A stretch of 64,000 bases of DNA from Sphingomonas yabuuchiae (lineage in GTDB: Bacteria; Pseudomonadota; Alphaproteobacteria; Sphingomonadales; Sphingomonadaceae), in contig NZ_JACHNX010000002.1 in NCBI RefSeq assembly GCF_014199595.1, positions 434,001-498,000 of the forward strand, written 5' to 3'. Below the pieces are notes generated by a model that saw only the letters and a list, made by a program, of their open reading frames with translations, ran no database searches and was not told the origin of the DNA. The translations under genes and the position numbers were made by a program. Below are positions 8,840 through 17,778 of the stretch, in pieces (the first letter of the stretch is position 1; each line of letters starts with the position of its first letter).

Positions 8840-10182
8840 CCGGCGAGGATATCCGCCTGATCGCGTCCGCGCTGGCGGGCATCCTGCTCGCCGTCCTGAT
8901 GATCGTGAAGGGGCGGCTGCATCCGTTCATCGGCCTGCTGTGCGGCGCGTTCGCGGTCGGACTGCTCGCCGGGCTTCCGCTCGCCGATATCGCCAAGGCG
9001 GTGCAGAAGGGTGTGGGCGACATCGTCGGCGGGACCGGCCTGGTCGTGGCGCTCGGCCTGTCGCTGGGGGCGATGCTGCACCTGTCGGGCGCGGCAGCGG
9101 CTCTGGCGCAGAGCGCATTGCGGCTGACGGGCGCTAAGGCGGCGCCCTGGGCCACTTTGGGCATCGCGATCCTGATCGGCCTGCCACTGTTCTTCGAGAC
9201 GGGCCTTGTCCTGTTGCTCCCGATCGTCGTGGCGGCGGCGGAGGCGATGAACACGCCCGATAGCGAGGCGCGCGATGCCGCCAAGCTGCGCCTCATCATG
9301 CCCGCGCTCGCCGGACTGGGCGTCGTCCATGCGCTGGTGCCCCCGCATCCCGGCCCGCTGCTGGCAGTCGAGGCACTGGGGGCCAATTTGGGGCGGACGA
9401 TGCTCTACGGCATTCTAGTCGCCATTCCGACCGCAATCATCGCGGGGCCGGTACTGGCGCGGATCGTCACGCCGGGCGTCCGCCTGGCGCCGCCCGTCCT
9501 GGGCGACCACCGGCTGGACATCGCGGTACCAGGGCGCGGGGCCGCGTTGTTCATCGTGCTGCTGCCCGTGCTGCTGATCGCAACGGGCGAGTTGGGACAG
9601 CTTGCCACAGGCTTGAAGGGCGCCGCCTGGCTGGTCGCGGCGAGCAATCCGGTGATCGCGCTGCTCGTCACCAATCTGCTCGCCCTGCCCCTGTTGTTCG
9701 GACGGCGGCTGCGCGAGGCGACGATCCAGGACGCGGTGTGGCATGAGACGATGGGCGCGGCGGGGGCGATCCTGCTGGCGATCGGCGCGGGCGGCGCGCT
9801 GAAGCAGGTGCTGGTCAGCGCAGGCCTGTCGGATCTGCTGGCCCGGCTGGTCACCATGTACGCCATCTCGCCGCTGTTGCTCGGCTGGCTGGTCGCGGTC
9901 GGTATCCGGCTGGCGGCGGGGTCGGCGACGGTTGCGACCATCACGGCGGTCGGCATCATGCCGGGCGTGGTCGCCGGGTCGGGCGTCTCCCCCGAACTCG
10001 TGGTCCTCGCGATCGGCGCAGGCTCGGTGTTCTTCAGCCATGTCAACGATCCGGGCTTCTGGCTGGTCAAAAGCTATGTCGGCACCAGCACCGCCGACAC
10101 GTTCAGGACCTGGTCGATGCTGGAGACGGTCATCTCCGTCGTCGGCCTCGCGCTGGTGATGATCTTGAGCCATATCGTCTGA
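8836..10182 (+). CDS. gntP: GntP-family gluconate:H+ permease
   Basis: Inner-membrane transporter of 448 residues (family usually about 440-450). Strongly hydrophobic with 12 or more predicted segments; GntP-type motifs include GLPLFFETGLVLLLPIV, LVPPHPGPLLAVEALG, GSATVATITAVGIM and a C-terminal FFSHVNDPGFWLVK. The open frame extends to 8161, but the GTG at 8836 is chosen because GGAG (8825-8828) lies 7 nt before it, homology starts here, and it overlaps the leader stop as GTGA. Followed after 13 bp by the GntR regulator and then a convergent gluconokinase, so gluconate or a related aldonate is the likely substrate. Confidence 0.93.
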   Translation: MTGEDIRLIASALAGILLAVLMIVKGRLHPFIGLLCGAFAVGLLAGLPLADIAKAVQKGVGDIVGGTGLVVALGLSLGAMLHLSGAAAALAQSALRLTGAKAAPWATLGIAILIGLPLFFETGLVLLLPIVVAAAEAMNTPDSEARDAAKLRLIMPALAGLGVVHALVPPHPGPLLAVEALGANLGRTMLYGILVAIPTAIIAGPVLARIVTPGVRLAPPVLGDHRLDIAVPGRGAALFIVLLPVLLIATGELGQLATGLKGAAWLVAASNPVIALLVTNLLALPLLFGRRLREATIQDAVWHETMGAAGAILLAIGAGGALKQVLVSAGLSDLLARLVTMYAISPLLLGWLVAVGIRLAAGSATVATITAVGIMPGVVAGSGVSPELVVLAIGAGSVFFSHVNDPGFWLVKSYVGTSTADTFRTWSMLETVISVVGLALVMILSHIV

Positions 10183-10195
10183 AGCGAGGGCGACG

Positions 10196-10873
10196 ATGAA
10201 CGAAGGGCGGCTGGCGGACCGGGCCTATACGGCGATCGTCCGCATCATCAATGACGAGGGGCTGGCCATCGGCGACCGCCTGCCCTCCGAGGCGAGGCTG
10301 GCCGAGACGTTCGGCATGTCGCGCACCATCGTGCGCGAGGCGCTGGCCCGACTGGCATCGGACGGGATCACCGAGGCGCGGCGCGGCGCGGGCTCCTATG
10401 TCAAGCGCCGCCCGTCCGAGCGGCTGGGCACCCATATGCCGATGGACGAGCTGGCCAAGACGCTGGGCACCTATGAGGTGCGGTTCGTTCTGGAGGCGGA
10501 GACCGCACGGCTGGCGGCACTGCGCCGGTCGAGCGAACAGATGGAGGCGATCGAGCAGGCGCTGGCCGCGCTACGCGCCGCGCTCCTGTCCGAGGCGCCC
10601 GCGCATGACGAGGACTGGGTGCTACACCGCACCATCGTCGAGGCGACGGGCAATTCGGCCTTCATCCCCGTCTTCGACCATCTTAAGGACGAGGTGATGC
10701 ACATCCTGCGCGCCGGGGTCGACATCTCACGCTCGCGCCCGCCCGAGGTGATCGGCGCGATGATGGATGAGCATGACGCCATCGTCGAGGCCATCCGGGG
10801 CCGCGATCCCGACGGTGCGGCCCTGGCGATGCGCTGGCATCTGTCGCAGGGGCGCAAGCGGCTGATGCCGTGA
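10196..10873 (+). CDS. gntR: FadR-subfamily GntR transcriptional regulator
   Basis: 225 residues. N-terminal winged helix of the GntR class (IGDRLPSEARLAETFGMSRTIVREALARL, then GAGSYVKRR) and a C-terminal all-helical FCD ligand domain with candidate metal ligands in the DEDWVLHRTIVEATGN and DEHDAIVEAI segments. The ATG at 10196 follows gaagcgaggg. It is 13 bp after gntP and likely in the same transcript, which would give autoregulation. Candidate operators are the dyads at 8633-8709. By context it probably senses gluconate or another sugar acid; FCD regulators of this type are most often repressors released by the substrate. Confidence 0.9.
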   Translation: MNEGRLADRAYTAIVRIINDEGLAIGDRLPSEARLAETFGMSRTIVREALARLASDGITEARRGAGSYVKRRPSERLGTHMPMDELAKTLGTYEVRFVLEAETARLAALRRSSEQMEAIEQALAALRAALLSEAPAHDEDWVLHRTIVEATGNSAFIPVFDHLKDEVMHILRAGVDISRSRPPEVIGAMMDEHDAIVEAIRGRDPDGAALAMRWHLSQGRKRLMP

Positions 10874-10878
10874 GCGTC

Positions 10879-11418
10879 TCAGGCGCCCTTCACCCACCCG
10901 AGCGCCTGGGCGGCCAGCGTTTCGGGCGGCAGTCCGGCATCCAGCGTCAACGCGCATTCGTCCGCCGTCGGCCGCTCCAGCGTCGCCAGCTGGCTGTCGA
11001 GCAGGCTGGGCGGCATATAATGGTCCTTGCGCCCGTTCATCCGCCTGGCGATCTCCTGGGCATCCGTGTCGAGAAAGACGAAGTACAGCGGCACGCCCGC
11101 CGCTGCCCGCAGACGCTCGCGATACACCCGGCGGAGCGCGGAACAGGCGGCTATGGCCGTCCCGCCGTTCCTCGCAGTCTTACCGATCGCCGCGCCGAGA
11201 CGATCCAGCCAGGGCCAACGATCCGCGTCGGTCAGGGCATGGCCGGTGCGCATCTTCGCGACATTCTCGGCCGAGTGAAACGCATCGCCTTCCAGCACCG
11301 GGCAATCGAGCTGCGCGCCCAGCCGCTCGGACAGGGTGGTCTTGCCCGTGCCGCTGACGCCCATCACCACGATACCATGGGCGCGTGCGCCTGTGCCGTT
11401 GCCGTCTTTCGCCTTCAC
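10879..11418 (-). CDS. gntK: Gluconokinase
   Basis: Cytoplasmic kinase of about 179 residues phosphorylating D-gluconate to 6-phosphogluconate for the Entner-Doudoroff or pentose-phosphate routes. P-loop GVSGTGKTT near residues 20-28, then LEGDAFHSAENVAKMRTGHALTD, the sugar-acid binding stretch typical of GntK, DRWPWLDRL, ACSALRRVYRERLR and RKDHYMPPSLLDSQLATLE. The GTG at 11418 is preferred to the GTG at 11424 because aaggg lies 6 nt before the former. Convergent with gntR (5-bp gap) and divergent from the second beta-helix gene with about 170 bp between, which must hold promoters for both. Confidence 0.93.
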   Translation of the reverse strand: MKAKDGNGTGARAHGIVVMGVSGTGKTTLSERLGAQLDCPVLEGDAFHSAENVAKMRTGHALTDADRWPWLDRLGAAIGKTARNGGTAIAACSALRRVYRERLRAAAGVPLYFVFLDTDAQEIARRMNGRKDHYMPPSLLDSQLATLERPTADECALTLDAGLPPETLAAQALGWVKGA

Positions 11419-11591
11419 CCGCACCCCTTGTCGTTAGCATCGGCACTGTCGGCCATGCCCGTTCGACCCTCGCTATCGCGCCTTGGACGACAAAGGCCAT
11501 TACGACCTTTGTCGCAGTCGTGCCGCAGCGTCGCCTTGCCTATCCCAATTGCCCTGCCCCCGATCCGTTCCGCCCGATAAGGATGACCGCC

Positions 11592-14500
11592 ATGCCGCGC
11601 CCGCTTTCCCTTGCCGTTCTGGCGCTGCTCGCCGGAACCGCTGCGTCGCCGGTCTGGGCCGGTCGCCCTGCCTCCGTCTTCACCCGCGCGCCCGCCGATC
11701 CCCGCGCGGTGACGGTGCAGGCGAGCGGTAACGGTCGGAGCGACGATGGCGCGGCGATCCAGCAGGCGATCGACCAAGTGGCGGGTCAGGGCGGCGGCGG
11801 GATCGTCTTCCTGCCCTCCGGCCGGTATCGGCTGACCCGTACGCTCTACATGCGGCCAGGCGTGCGCCTGTTCGGCGTGGGCAAGACGCGCCCCGTCTTC
11901 GTCCTAGCCCCCGCCACCCCCGGGTTCCAGCAGGGCATCGGGACCATGGTCTTCTTCACCGGCACGCTGCCCCCCGAAACGGGCAAGGACGCAGCGCCGG
12001 TCCCCGTGCCGCCGCCGACCAGCGTCCCCTTCGACAAGAGCATCGCCGACGCCAATTCGGGCACCTTCTATTCGGCCATGGCCAATGTCGATTTCGAGAT
12101 CGGGGCGGGCAACCCCGCCGCGACCGCCGTCCGTTTCCACACGGCGCAGCACAGCTATCTGGCGCATATCGACTTTCGGTTGGGCGATGCGCTGGCTGGC
12201 ATCTATCAGGTCGGCAATCTGGGACAGGATTTGCACTTCCATGGCGGGCGCTACGGCATCCTGACCGAGAAGCCGTCTCCCGCCTGGTCCTACACGCTGA
12301 TCGACTCCAGCTTCGACGGACAGCGCGACGCGGCGATCCGCGAGCATGAGGCGGGGCTGACCCTGGTCAACACGGTGATCCGCAACGTGCCCGTCGGGAT
12401 CGAGATCGACCGGGGCTATGGCGATTGGTTCTGGGGCAAGAAGGTCCGGTTCGAGCGGGTGGCGCGCGCAGGCATCGTCATCAGCAACGAGGACAATGCC
12501 TATACGCAAATCGGCTTCCAGGACGCGACCGCGAGCGACATGCCGGTCTTCGCGCAGTTCCGCGACAGTGGGCGGACGATTACCGGCCCCGCCCGACGCT
12601 ACCGGATGCGCGACTTTTCGTATGGTCTGGCGGTGCCGTCGCTTGGCCAGACGGGGCGCTATGCGACCAAGGCGGATGCGGTGCCGCTGTCCGCGTCGGT
12701 ATCCCGCGAGGCTCCCGCGATCCGCGCCCTTCCGCCGGTCGAACGCTGGACCAATGTCCGCGACCTCGGCGCCAAGGGTGACGACACGACCGACGACACC
12801 GCCGCGCTGCAACGGGCGATCGACACGCACCGCATCCTCTATTTCCCCGCCGGTTTCTACCGGGTCAGCGACACGCTACGCCTGCGCACCGACAGCGTGC
12901 TGATCGGCCTCCACCCCAGCCTGACCCAGATCGTCCTGACCGATGACAGCCCGGCCTTTCGGGGCGTCGGCAGCGCGAAGGGACTGATCGAGAGCGCCCA
13001 GGGGGGCGACGCCATCATCTCCGGCCTTGGTCTCGCGGCGGGCGGGCGTAATCCGCGGGCCGCGGCGTTGCTCTGGCGCGCGGGCGAAGGTTCTCTGGTC
13101 GATGACGTCAAGTTCCAGGGCGGGCACGGCACCTTCCGCGCCGATGGCAGCCGCTTCGATCCCTATAATGCCGACCACACCGGCGATCCCGACCCGAAGC
13201 AGCGCTGGGACGGCCATTATCCCAGCCTTTGGGTGATGGACGGCGGTGGCGGTACGTTTAACGGGCTATGGACTCCCGACACCTATGCCTCTGCCGGAAT
13301 GCTGGTGTCGAACACCGAGACGCCTGGCCATGTCTATCAGATGTCCGCCGAGCATCATCGCCGCGCCGAGATCGTGCTCGACCGGGTGGCGCATTGGGAG
13401 TTCCTTGCGCCCCAGACCGAGGAGGAAGCGGGCGAAAGCCGCGATGCCGTCGCCTTTGAGCTACGCAACGTGCGCGATGTGCTGTTCGCCAATCTCCACG
13501 CTTACCGCGTCACCCGTTCGCTTCAGCCCGCCAAGGCGGCGATCGCGCTGTACGGCCGGAACGACATCCGCTTCCGCAACGTCCATGTGAATGCCGAAAG
13601 CGGCTTTGCAACCTGTCAGGCGGATGGCTGCGGCACCTATTTGCGGGCCAGCAAATATCCTTACGAAAATGCGATCCGCGACATGACGCGCGGGGCGGAG
13701 GTGCGCGAGCGCGAGTTCGCGACGCTGGACGTCACCCCCGCCACCCTGCCCGCGCCCTCGCCCAGCCTGACGCCCGTCCGGCGGCTGGCGGACGGTTTCT
13801 ATTCGCTCGGCGGCGGGGCGGCCGATGCCAGCGGCAAGCTCTATTTCGTCGATCGCTATTTCCAGCGCATCCATGGCTGGAGCGAGGCGGAAGGCCTGTC
13901 GGTCGTGTCCGACGCGCCGCTCGACCCGGTGAACCTGGCGGTGGATGGCTCGGGCAAGCTGCTGGTCCTGTCGTCCGCGGGGCCTGCCGCGACGGTCTAT
14001 AGCATCGATCCCAAGACCCCCGCCGCCGTGACGCTCCTGACGCCGAGCGCCGCGACACCGCCGGGCGCCCGGATCGCCCTGCCCGGCAGCCTCTGGGTCA
14101 ATGGCGAGTTTCGCGATCAGTACGACCCCGCCACCGACCGGTTCACCACCCTGGCCGAGATGTTCGCTCGCGACATCGGCCAGCCCAAGCCGCTATCCTA
14201 TGTCGCACCCGATGGCAGCATCGCCCTGCCCGCCTTCCGCGTGTGGCAGCAGGGGCCAACCGATCATCGCGGCTGGCGCTTTTCGGACACGCTCGACACC
14301 TATGGCCTGATGGCGGCGCGCCCCGGCACCCGGATCGCCATCGCCAACGGGTCGGAGGACCGGACCTATACCGGGCTGGTCGGTGCGGGCGGCGCCGTGA
14401 CCGAGCTGAAACCCTTCGCCCATCGCGGCGGCGAGAGCGTCGTCACGGGCACGGACGGGCGGGTCTATGTCGCGAACGGACAGGTCTTCGTCTATGACGC

Positions 14501-14624
14501 AGCAGGGACCGAACTCGGCCGGATCGACGTGCCCGAGCGTCCCTTGCAGCTGGTGTTCGGCGGCACCGACGGACGGACGCTGTTCATCCTGACCCATCAT
14601 GGATTGTACGCGGCAGAGCCCTGA
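11592..14624 (+). CDS. Secreted twin beta-helix (GH55/pectate-lyase-like) protein fused to SMP-30/gluconolactonase-like propeller, copy 2
   Basis: 1010 residues, same architecture and nearly same length as the product of the gene at 5180-8209: signal peptide (GTAASPVWA), first beta-helix from GNGRSDDGAAIQQAID, second from GDDTTDDTAALQRAID, then a propeller ending IDVPERPLQLVFGG and TLFILTHHGLY. Long blocks are identical between the copies, with extra residues in this one (for example PYNADHTGDPDPKQ near residue 525). The ATG at 11592 has aagga at 8-nt spacing; the ATG at 11583 has no room for a ribosome site. A TBDR gene follows after 123 bp. Likely extracellular polysaccharide attack coupled to lactone hydrolysis; specificity is inference. 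Confidence 0.8.
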   Translation: MPRPLSLAVLALLAGTAASPVWAGRPASVFTRAPADPRAVTVQASGNGRSDDGAAIQQAIDQVAGQGGGGIVFLPSGRYRLTRTLYMRPGVRLFGVGKTRPVFVLAPATPGFQQGIGTMVFFTGTLPPETGKDAAPVPVPPPTSVPFDKSIADANSGTFYSAMANVDFEIGAGNPAATAVRFHTAQHSYLAHIDFRLGDALAGIYQVGNLGQDLHFHGGRYGILTEKPSPAWSYTLIDSSFDGQRDAAIREHEAGLTLVNTVIRNVPVGIEIDRGYGDWFWGKKVRFERVARAGIVISNEDNAYTQIGFQDATASDMPVFAQFRDSGRTITGPARRYRMRDFSYGLAVPSLGQTGRYATKADAVPLSASVSREAPAIRALPPVERWTNVRDLGAKGDDTTDDTAALQRAIDTHRILYFPAGFYRVSDTLRLRTDSVLIGLHPSLTQIVLTDDSPAFRGVGSAKGLIESAQGGDAIISGLGLAAGGRNPRAAALLWRAGEGSLVDDVKFQGGHGTFRADGSRFDPYNADHTGDPDPKQRWDGHYPSLWVMDGGGGTFNGLWTPDTYASAGMLVSNTETPGHVYQMSAEHHRRAEIVLDRVAHWEFLAPQTEEEAGESRDAVAFELRNVRDVLFANLHAYRVTRSLQPAKAAIALYGRNDIRFRNVHVNAESGFATCQADGCGTYLRASKYPYENAIRDMTRGAEVREREFATLDVTPATLPAPSPSLTPVRRLADGFYSLGGGAADASGKLYFVDRYFQRIHGWSEAEGLSVVSDAPLDPVNLAVDGSGKLLVLSSAGPAATVYSIDPKTPAAVTLLTPSAATPPGARIALPGSLWVNGEFRDQYDPATDRFTTLAEMFARDIGQPKPLSYVAPDGSIALPAFRVWQQGPTDHRGWRFSDTLDTYGLMAARPGTRIAIANGSEDRTYTGLVGAGGAVTELKPFAHRGGESVVTGTDGRVYVANGQVFVYDAAGTELGRIDVPERPLQLVFGGTDGRTLFILTHHGLYAAEP

Positions 14625-14657
14625 GCCGCCACGATACCGACTATGGTCGTAGATGCC

Positions 14658-14700
14658 GCCCCTTCGTCCCTGCGGTAAAGCGGGCGGGAGACGGAGGGGC
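14658..14700. terminator. Hairpin between beta-helix copy 2 and TBDR
   Basis: GCCCCTTCGTC (14658-14668) can pair with GACGGAGGGGC (14690-14700) over 11 bp with one G-T wobble and a 21-nt loop. It sits in the 123-bp gap between the stop at 14624 and the TBDR start at 14748. No U-tract follows, so it may be an mRNA processing or attenuation structure rather than a full terminator. Confidence 0.4.
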
Positions 14701-14747
14701 CAAAGATCACCGGCCACGCTCTGCGATTCGAGTGAGGGGATGGAGTG

Positions 14748-17723
14748 ATGAGCATCGGCAACCGGCGCAGCCGCGCCTCGTGGAAATCCGGTAACGCTAC
14801 CAGCGTTGGGGCCCTGGCATTGGCGCTGATCGCCAGCCCCGCAATGGCTGCACCGGCACAGCAAACCCAAGCTCCCGACGTTGCGACGGGCGCTCAGGAA
14901 CAAGCGGCCAGCGAGCGCGATATCGTCGTCACCGGCACCCGCATCACCGCCAATGGCTATAACGCCCCCACGCCGACCACGGTCATCGGCGAGGAACAGA
15001 TCCAGGCCAACGCCCAGCCGAATATCTTCAACACCGTGGCCCAGTTGCCGTCCTTGCAGGGATCAACCGGCGCGACGACGGGCACCTTCAGCACGTCAAG
15101 CGGGCAGCAGGGCCTCAGCTCCTTTTCGCTGCGCGGCCTCGGTACCATCCGCACCCTGACGCTGCTCGACGGGCAGCGGGTGGTCGGCGCGAACGTCACC
15201 GGCGTTCCCGATATCAGCCAGTTCCCGCAATTGCTGATCAAGCGGGTCGATGTCGTGACCGGCGGTGCCTCGGCCTCCTGGGGATCGGACGCGGTCGGCG
15301 GTGTCATCAACTTCATCACCGATACGCGCTTCACCGGGTTCAAGGGCAATCTCCAGACCGGGGTCACCACCTATGGCGATAACGGCCAGGTGCTGGCCCA
15401 GGCGGCGTTCGGCAAGGCGCTGGCGGGTGACCGACTTCACCTGATCGTCAGCGGCGAATATGCCAAGGATCAGGGCGTCGGGCCGGGCAATTTCGGCGAG
15501 GATCTGGCTGGCAGCCGCGACTGGTACCGCGCGTCGACGCTGGTCGATACCGGCATCCGCAACGGCAGCACGCCGCAATTCCTCTACCGCGACCATGGCC
15601 AGGCCTATCAATACACCAAATACGGCCTGATCAGCGCCGGACCACTCCAGGGCACGGCGTTCGACGCCAACGGCAATCCCTTCCCCTTTCAATATGGATC
15701 GAACGGCATTCCCGCCAAGAACGCCGCGGGCAACGTCATCGGATGCTATGTCGGTTTCTGCGTCGGCGGCGACCAGTCGGGCCATGTCGGCTCGGGCACC
15801 TCGCTGCAATCCGCGCTGGAGCGGATCAACGGCTATACCCGCATCGGCTATGACCTCGCACCCGACATGGAACTGTATGTCACCGCCAATATCGCGCAGG
15901 TGAAGACCAGCAACCAGCCCAATCCCGGTGCCTCCAAGACGGGGCTGACCATCCAGTGTTCCAACCCCTATCTGCCGCAATCCATTCAGCAGCAATGCGC
16001 CGCCAACGGCATCACCCAGTTCAGCTATGGCCTGAGCAACGCGATCCTGCCGAACATCAAGGTCAACACCGACCGCCGCCAGTATCGCTTCGTCGGCGGC
16101 CTGAAGGGCAAGGCGGAGGTGTTCGGCGGCAGCTGGACCTATGACGTCTATTACGAGCATGGCATCAACGTCACCGACATCGATGTCGACAATATCAGCC
16201 TGACCGGACGCTATAACCAGGCGATCAACGCGACGACGCTGAACGGCCAGATCGTCTGCGCCGATGCCGCCGCACGGGCCAGCGGGTGCCAGCCGATCAA
16301 CATCTTCGGCGGCGCGACGCCCTCGGCCGCCGCATTGGCCTATATCGTGCCCGTCAACGGTCCGTTCCAGCATACCCGCCAGACCCAGGATGCCGCGGCG
16401 GGCAGCATCTCGGGCAATTTGATCGACCTGTGGGCCGGGCCGCTGTCGATCGCGACCGGCGTCGAGTATCGGCGAGAGGCGTATCGGGTGAACGCGGATC
16501 CTTATGGCGCGGGCGTCTCGGCGATCAGCCCCAATTCGGCGGCCTATCCCGCCGACCCGTTCCTGAATTCGGCGACCGGCAGCAATTGGTATGCGGGCAA
16601 TTACAAGAACGGCTCGGGCAAATATGACGTGTATGAGAGCTTCCTGGAGCTCAACCTGCCGCTGATCAATTCGGAGAGCCTGGGCCGTGCCAATCTGAGC
16701 GCGGCGGGTCGTGCCACCCATTATTCGACCTCCGGCGCGGTCTATGCCTGGAAGCTGGGCGGCACATGGGACACGCCGCTCGACGGCTTCCGCCTTCGCG
16801 CCGTCACCTCACGCGACGTGCGGGCACCCAACCTGTCCGAGCTATTCGCCGCCCCCACGACGACGACGGTGCCCAACTTCACCGATCCGTTCCGCAATAC
16901 CCAGGTGCTGATCATCCAGAACTCGCTGGGCAATCCCAACCTGCGCCCCGAAATCGCGCGCAGCACCGAGGCGGGGGTGGTCCTATCGCGGCCGAGCTGG
17001 GCACCGGGGCTCAGCCTGTCCTTCGACTATTACACGATCAAGGTGAACGACGTCGTCTCCAGCCTGTCGGCCGCGCAGATCGTCAACCTGTGCTTCCAGG
17101 GCAATACCGAGACGTGCGGCGCCTTCAACCTTCAGAACACGGCCGGGCCGAATTTCGTCAACGTCCAGGCGTTCAACCTCGCCTCGATCAAGACCAGCGG
17201 CTTCGATATCGAGGGCAGCTATCAATGGCGCAACCCGATGGGGCTGAACGGCAATCTGACGCTGCGCGCGCTCGCCACCCATGTCATCAAGTTCGTGACC
17301 GACCCCGGCCTGCCCGGCACGATCCCGATCGACAGCGCAGGGGCCAATTCGGGTGCGACCCCGAGCTGGAAGTGGCTGGCGATCCAGAGCTACGACACCG
17401 ACAGATTCAGCCTGCTGGTTCAGGAACGCTGGTTCAGCGATGGCGTGTTCGGCAACCAATATGTCGTCTGCTCGACCAGCTGCCCGGTTTCGACCGGCAA
17501 CAACCCGACGATCGACCGCAACTTCATGAAGGGTGCCTTCTATGTCGATATCGGCGGTTCGCTGAACGTCACGCCAGCGGTCAGCATGTTCTTCAAAGTC
17601 GACAATCTTCTGAACCGCGATCCCGAGCCGTCGCCGCAGACCAATACCGGCCTGGACGTCAATCCGGCGCTGTACGACACGCTGGGTCGCTCCTACCGGA
17701 TCGGCCTGCGCGCCAAGTTCTAA
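14748..17723 (+). CDS. TonB-dependent receptor (SusC-like, glycan block)
   Basis: Outer-membrane receptor of 991 residues. Signal peptide ending SPAMA, TonB box DIVVTGTRI near residue 65, plug domain with SSFSLRGLGTIRTLTLLDGQR and VDVVTGGASASWGSDAVGGVINF, then a 22-strand barrel ending in the aromatic IGLRAKF. ATG 14748 is chosen because GAGGGG lies 8 nt upstream; the GTG at 14745 overlaps that spacing poorly. Lies 123 bp after beta-helix copy 2 on the same strand, so it probably imports oligosaccharides or sugar acids released by that enzyme. A strong hairpin terminator follows immediately. Confidence 0.9.
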   Translation: MSIGNRRSRASWKSGNATSVGALALALIASPAMAAPAQQTQAPDVATGAQEQAASERDIVVTGTRITANGYNAPTPTTVIGEEQIQANAQPNIFNTVAQLPSLQGSTGATTGTFSTSSGQQGLSSFSLRGLGTIRTLTLLDGQRVVGANVTGVPDISQFPQLLIKRVDVVTGGASASWGSDAVGGVINFITDTRFTGFKGNLQTGVTTYGDNGQVLAQAAFGKALAGDRLHLIVSGEYAKDQGVGPGNFGEDLAGSRDWYRASTLVDTGIRNGSTPQFLYRDHGQAYQYTKYGLISAGPLQGTAFDANGNPFPFQYGSNGIPAKNAAGNVIGCYVGFCVGGDQSGHVGSGTSLQSALERINGYTRIGYDLAPDMELYVTANIAQVKTSNQPNPGASKTGLTIQCSNPYLPQSIQQQCAANGITQFSYGLSNAILPNIKVNTDRRQYRFVGGLKGKAEVFGGSWTYDVYYEHGINVTDIDVDNISLTGRYNQAINATTLNGQIVCADAAARASGCQPINIFGGATPSAAALAYIVPVNGPFQHTRQTQDAAAGSISGNLIDLWAGPLSIATGVEYRREAYRVNADPYGAGVSAISPNSAAYPADPFLNSATGSNWYAGNYKNGSGKYDVYESFLELNLPLINSESLGRANLSAAGRATHYSTSGAVYAWKLGGTWDTPLDGFRLRAVTSRDVRAPNLSELFAAPTTTTVPNFTDPFRNTQVLIIQNSLGNPNLRPEIARSTEAGVVLSRPSWAPGLSLSFDYYTIKVNDVVSSLSAAQIVNLCFQGNTETCGAFNLQNTAGPNFVNVQAFNLASIKTSGFDIEGSYQWRNPMGLNGNLTLRALATHVIKFVTDPGLPGTIPIDSAGANSGATPSWKWLAIQSYDTDRFSLLVQERWFSDGVFGNQYVVCSTSCPVSTGNNPTIDRNFMKGAFYVDIGGSLNVTPAVSMFFKVDNLLNRDPEPSPQTNTGLDVNPALYDTLGRSYRIGLRAKF

Positions 17724-17729
17724 GATGGA

Positions 17730-17765
17730 AAGGGGTGGATTTCGGCCTGTCGAAATCCACCCCTT
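17730..17765. terminator. Bidirectional hairpin terminator between convergent TBDR genes
   Basis: Perfect 15-bp stem: AAGGGGTGGATTTCG (17730-17744) and its complement (17751-17765) around a 6-nt loop, gcctgt. It fills the 55-bp gap between two convergent TBDR stops (17723 and 17779), as expected for a shared terminator. No long T-run on either side, but the stem is very stable. Confidence 0.85.
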
Positions 17766-17778
17766 CCCGGTTCGGCTA

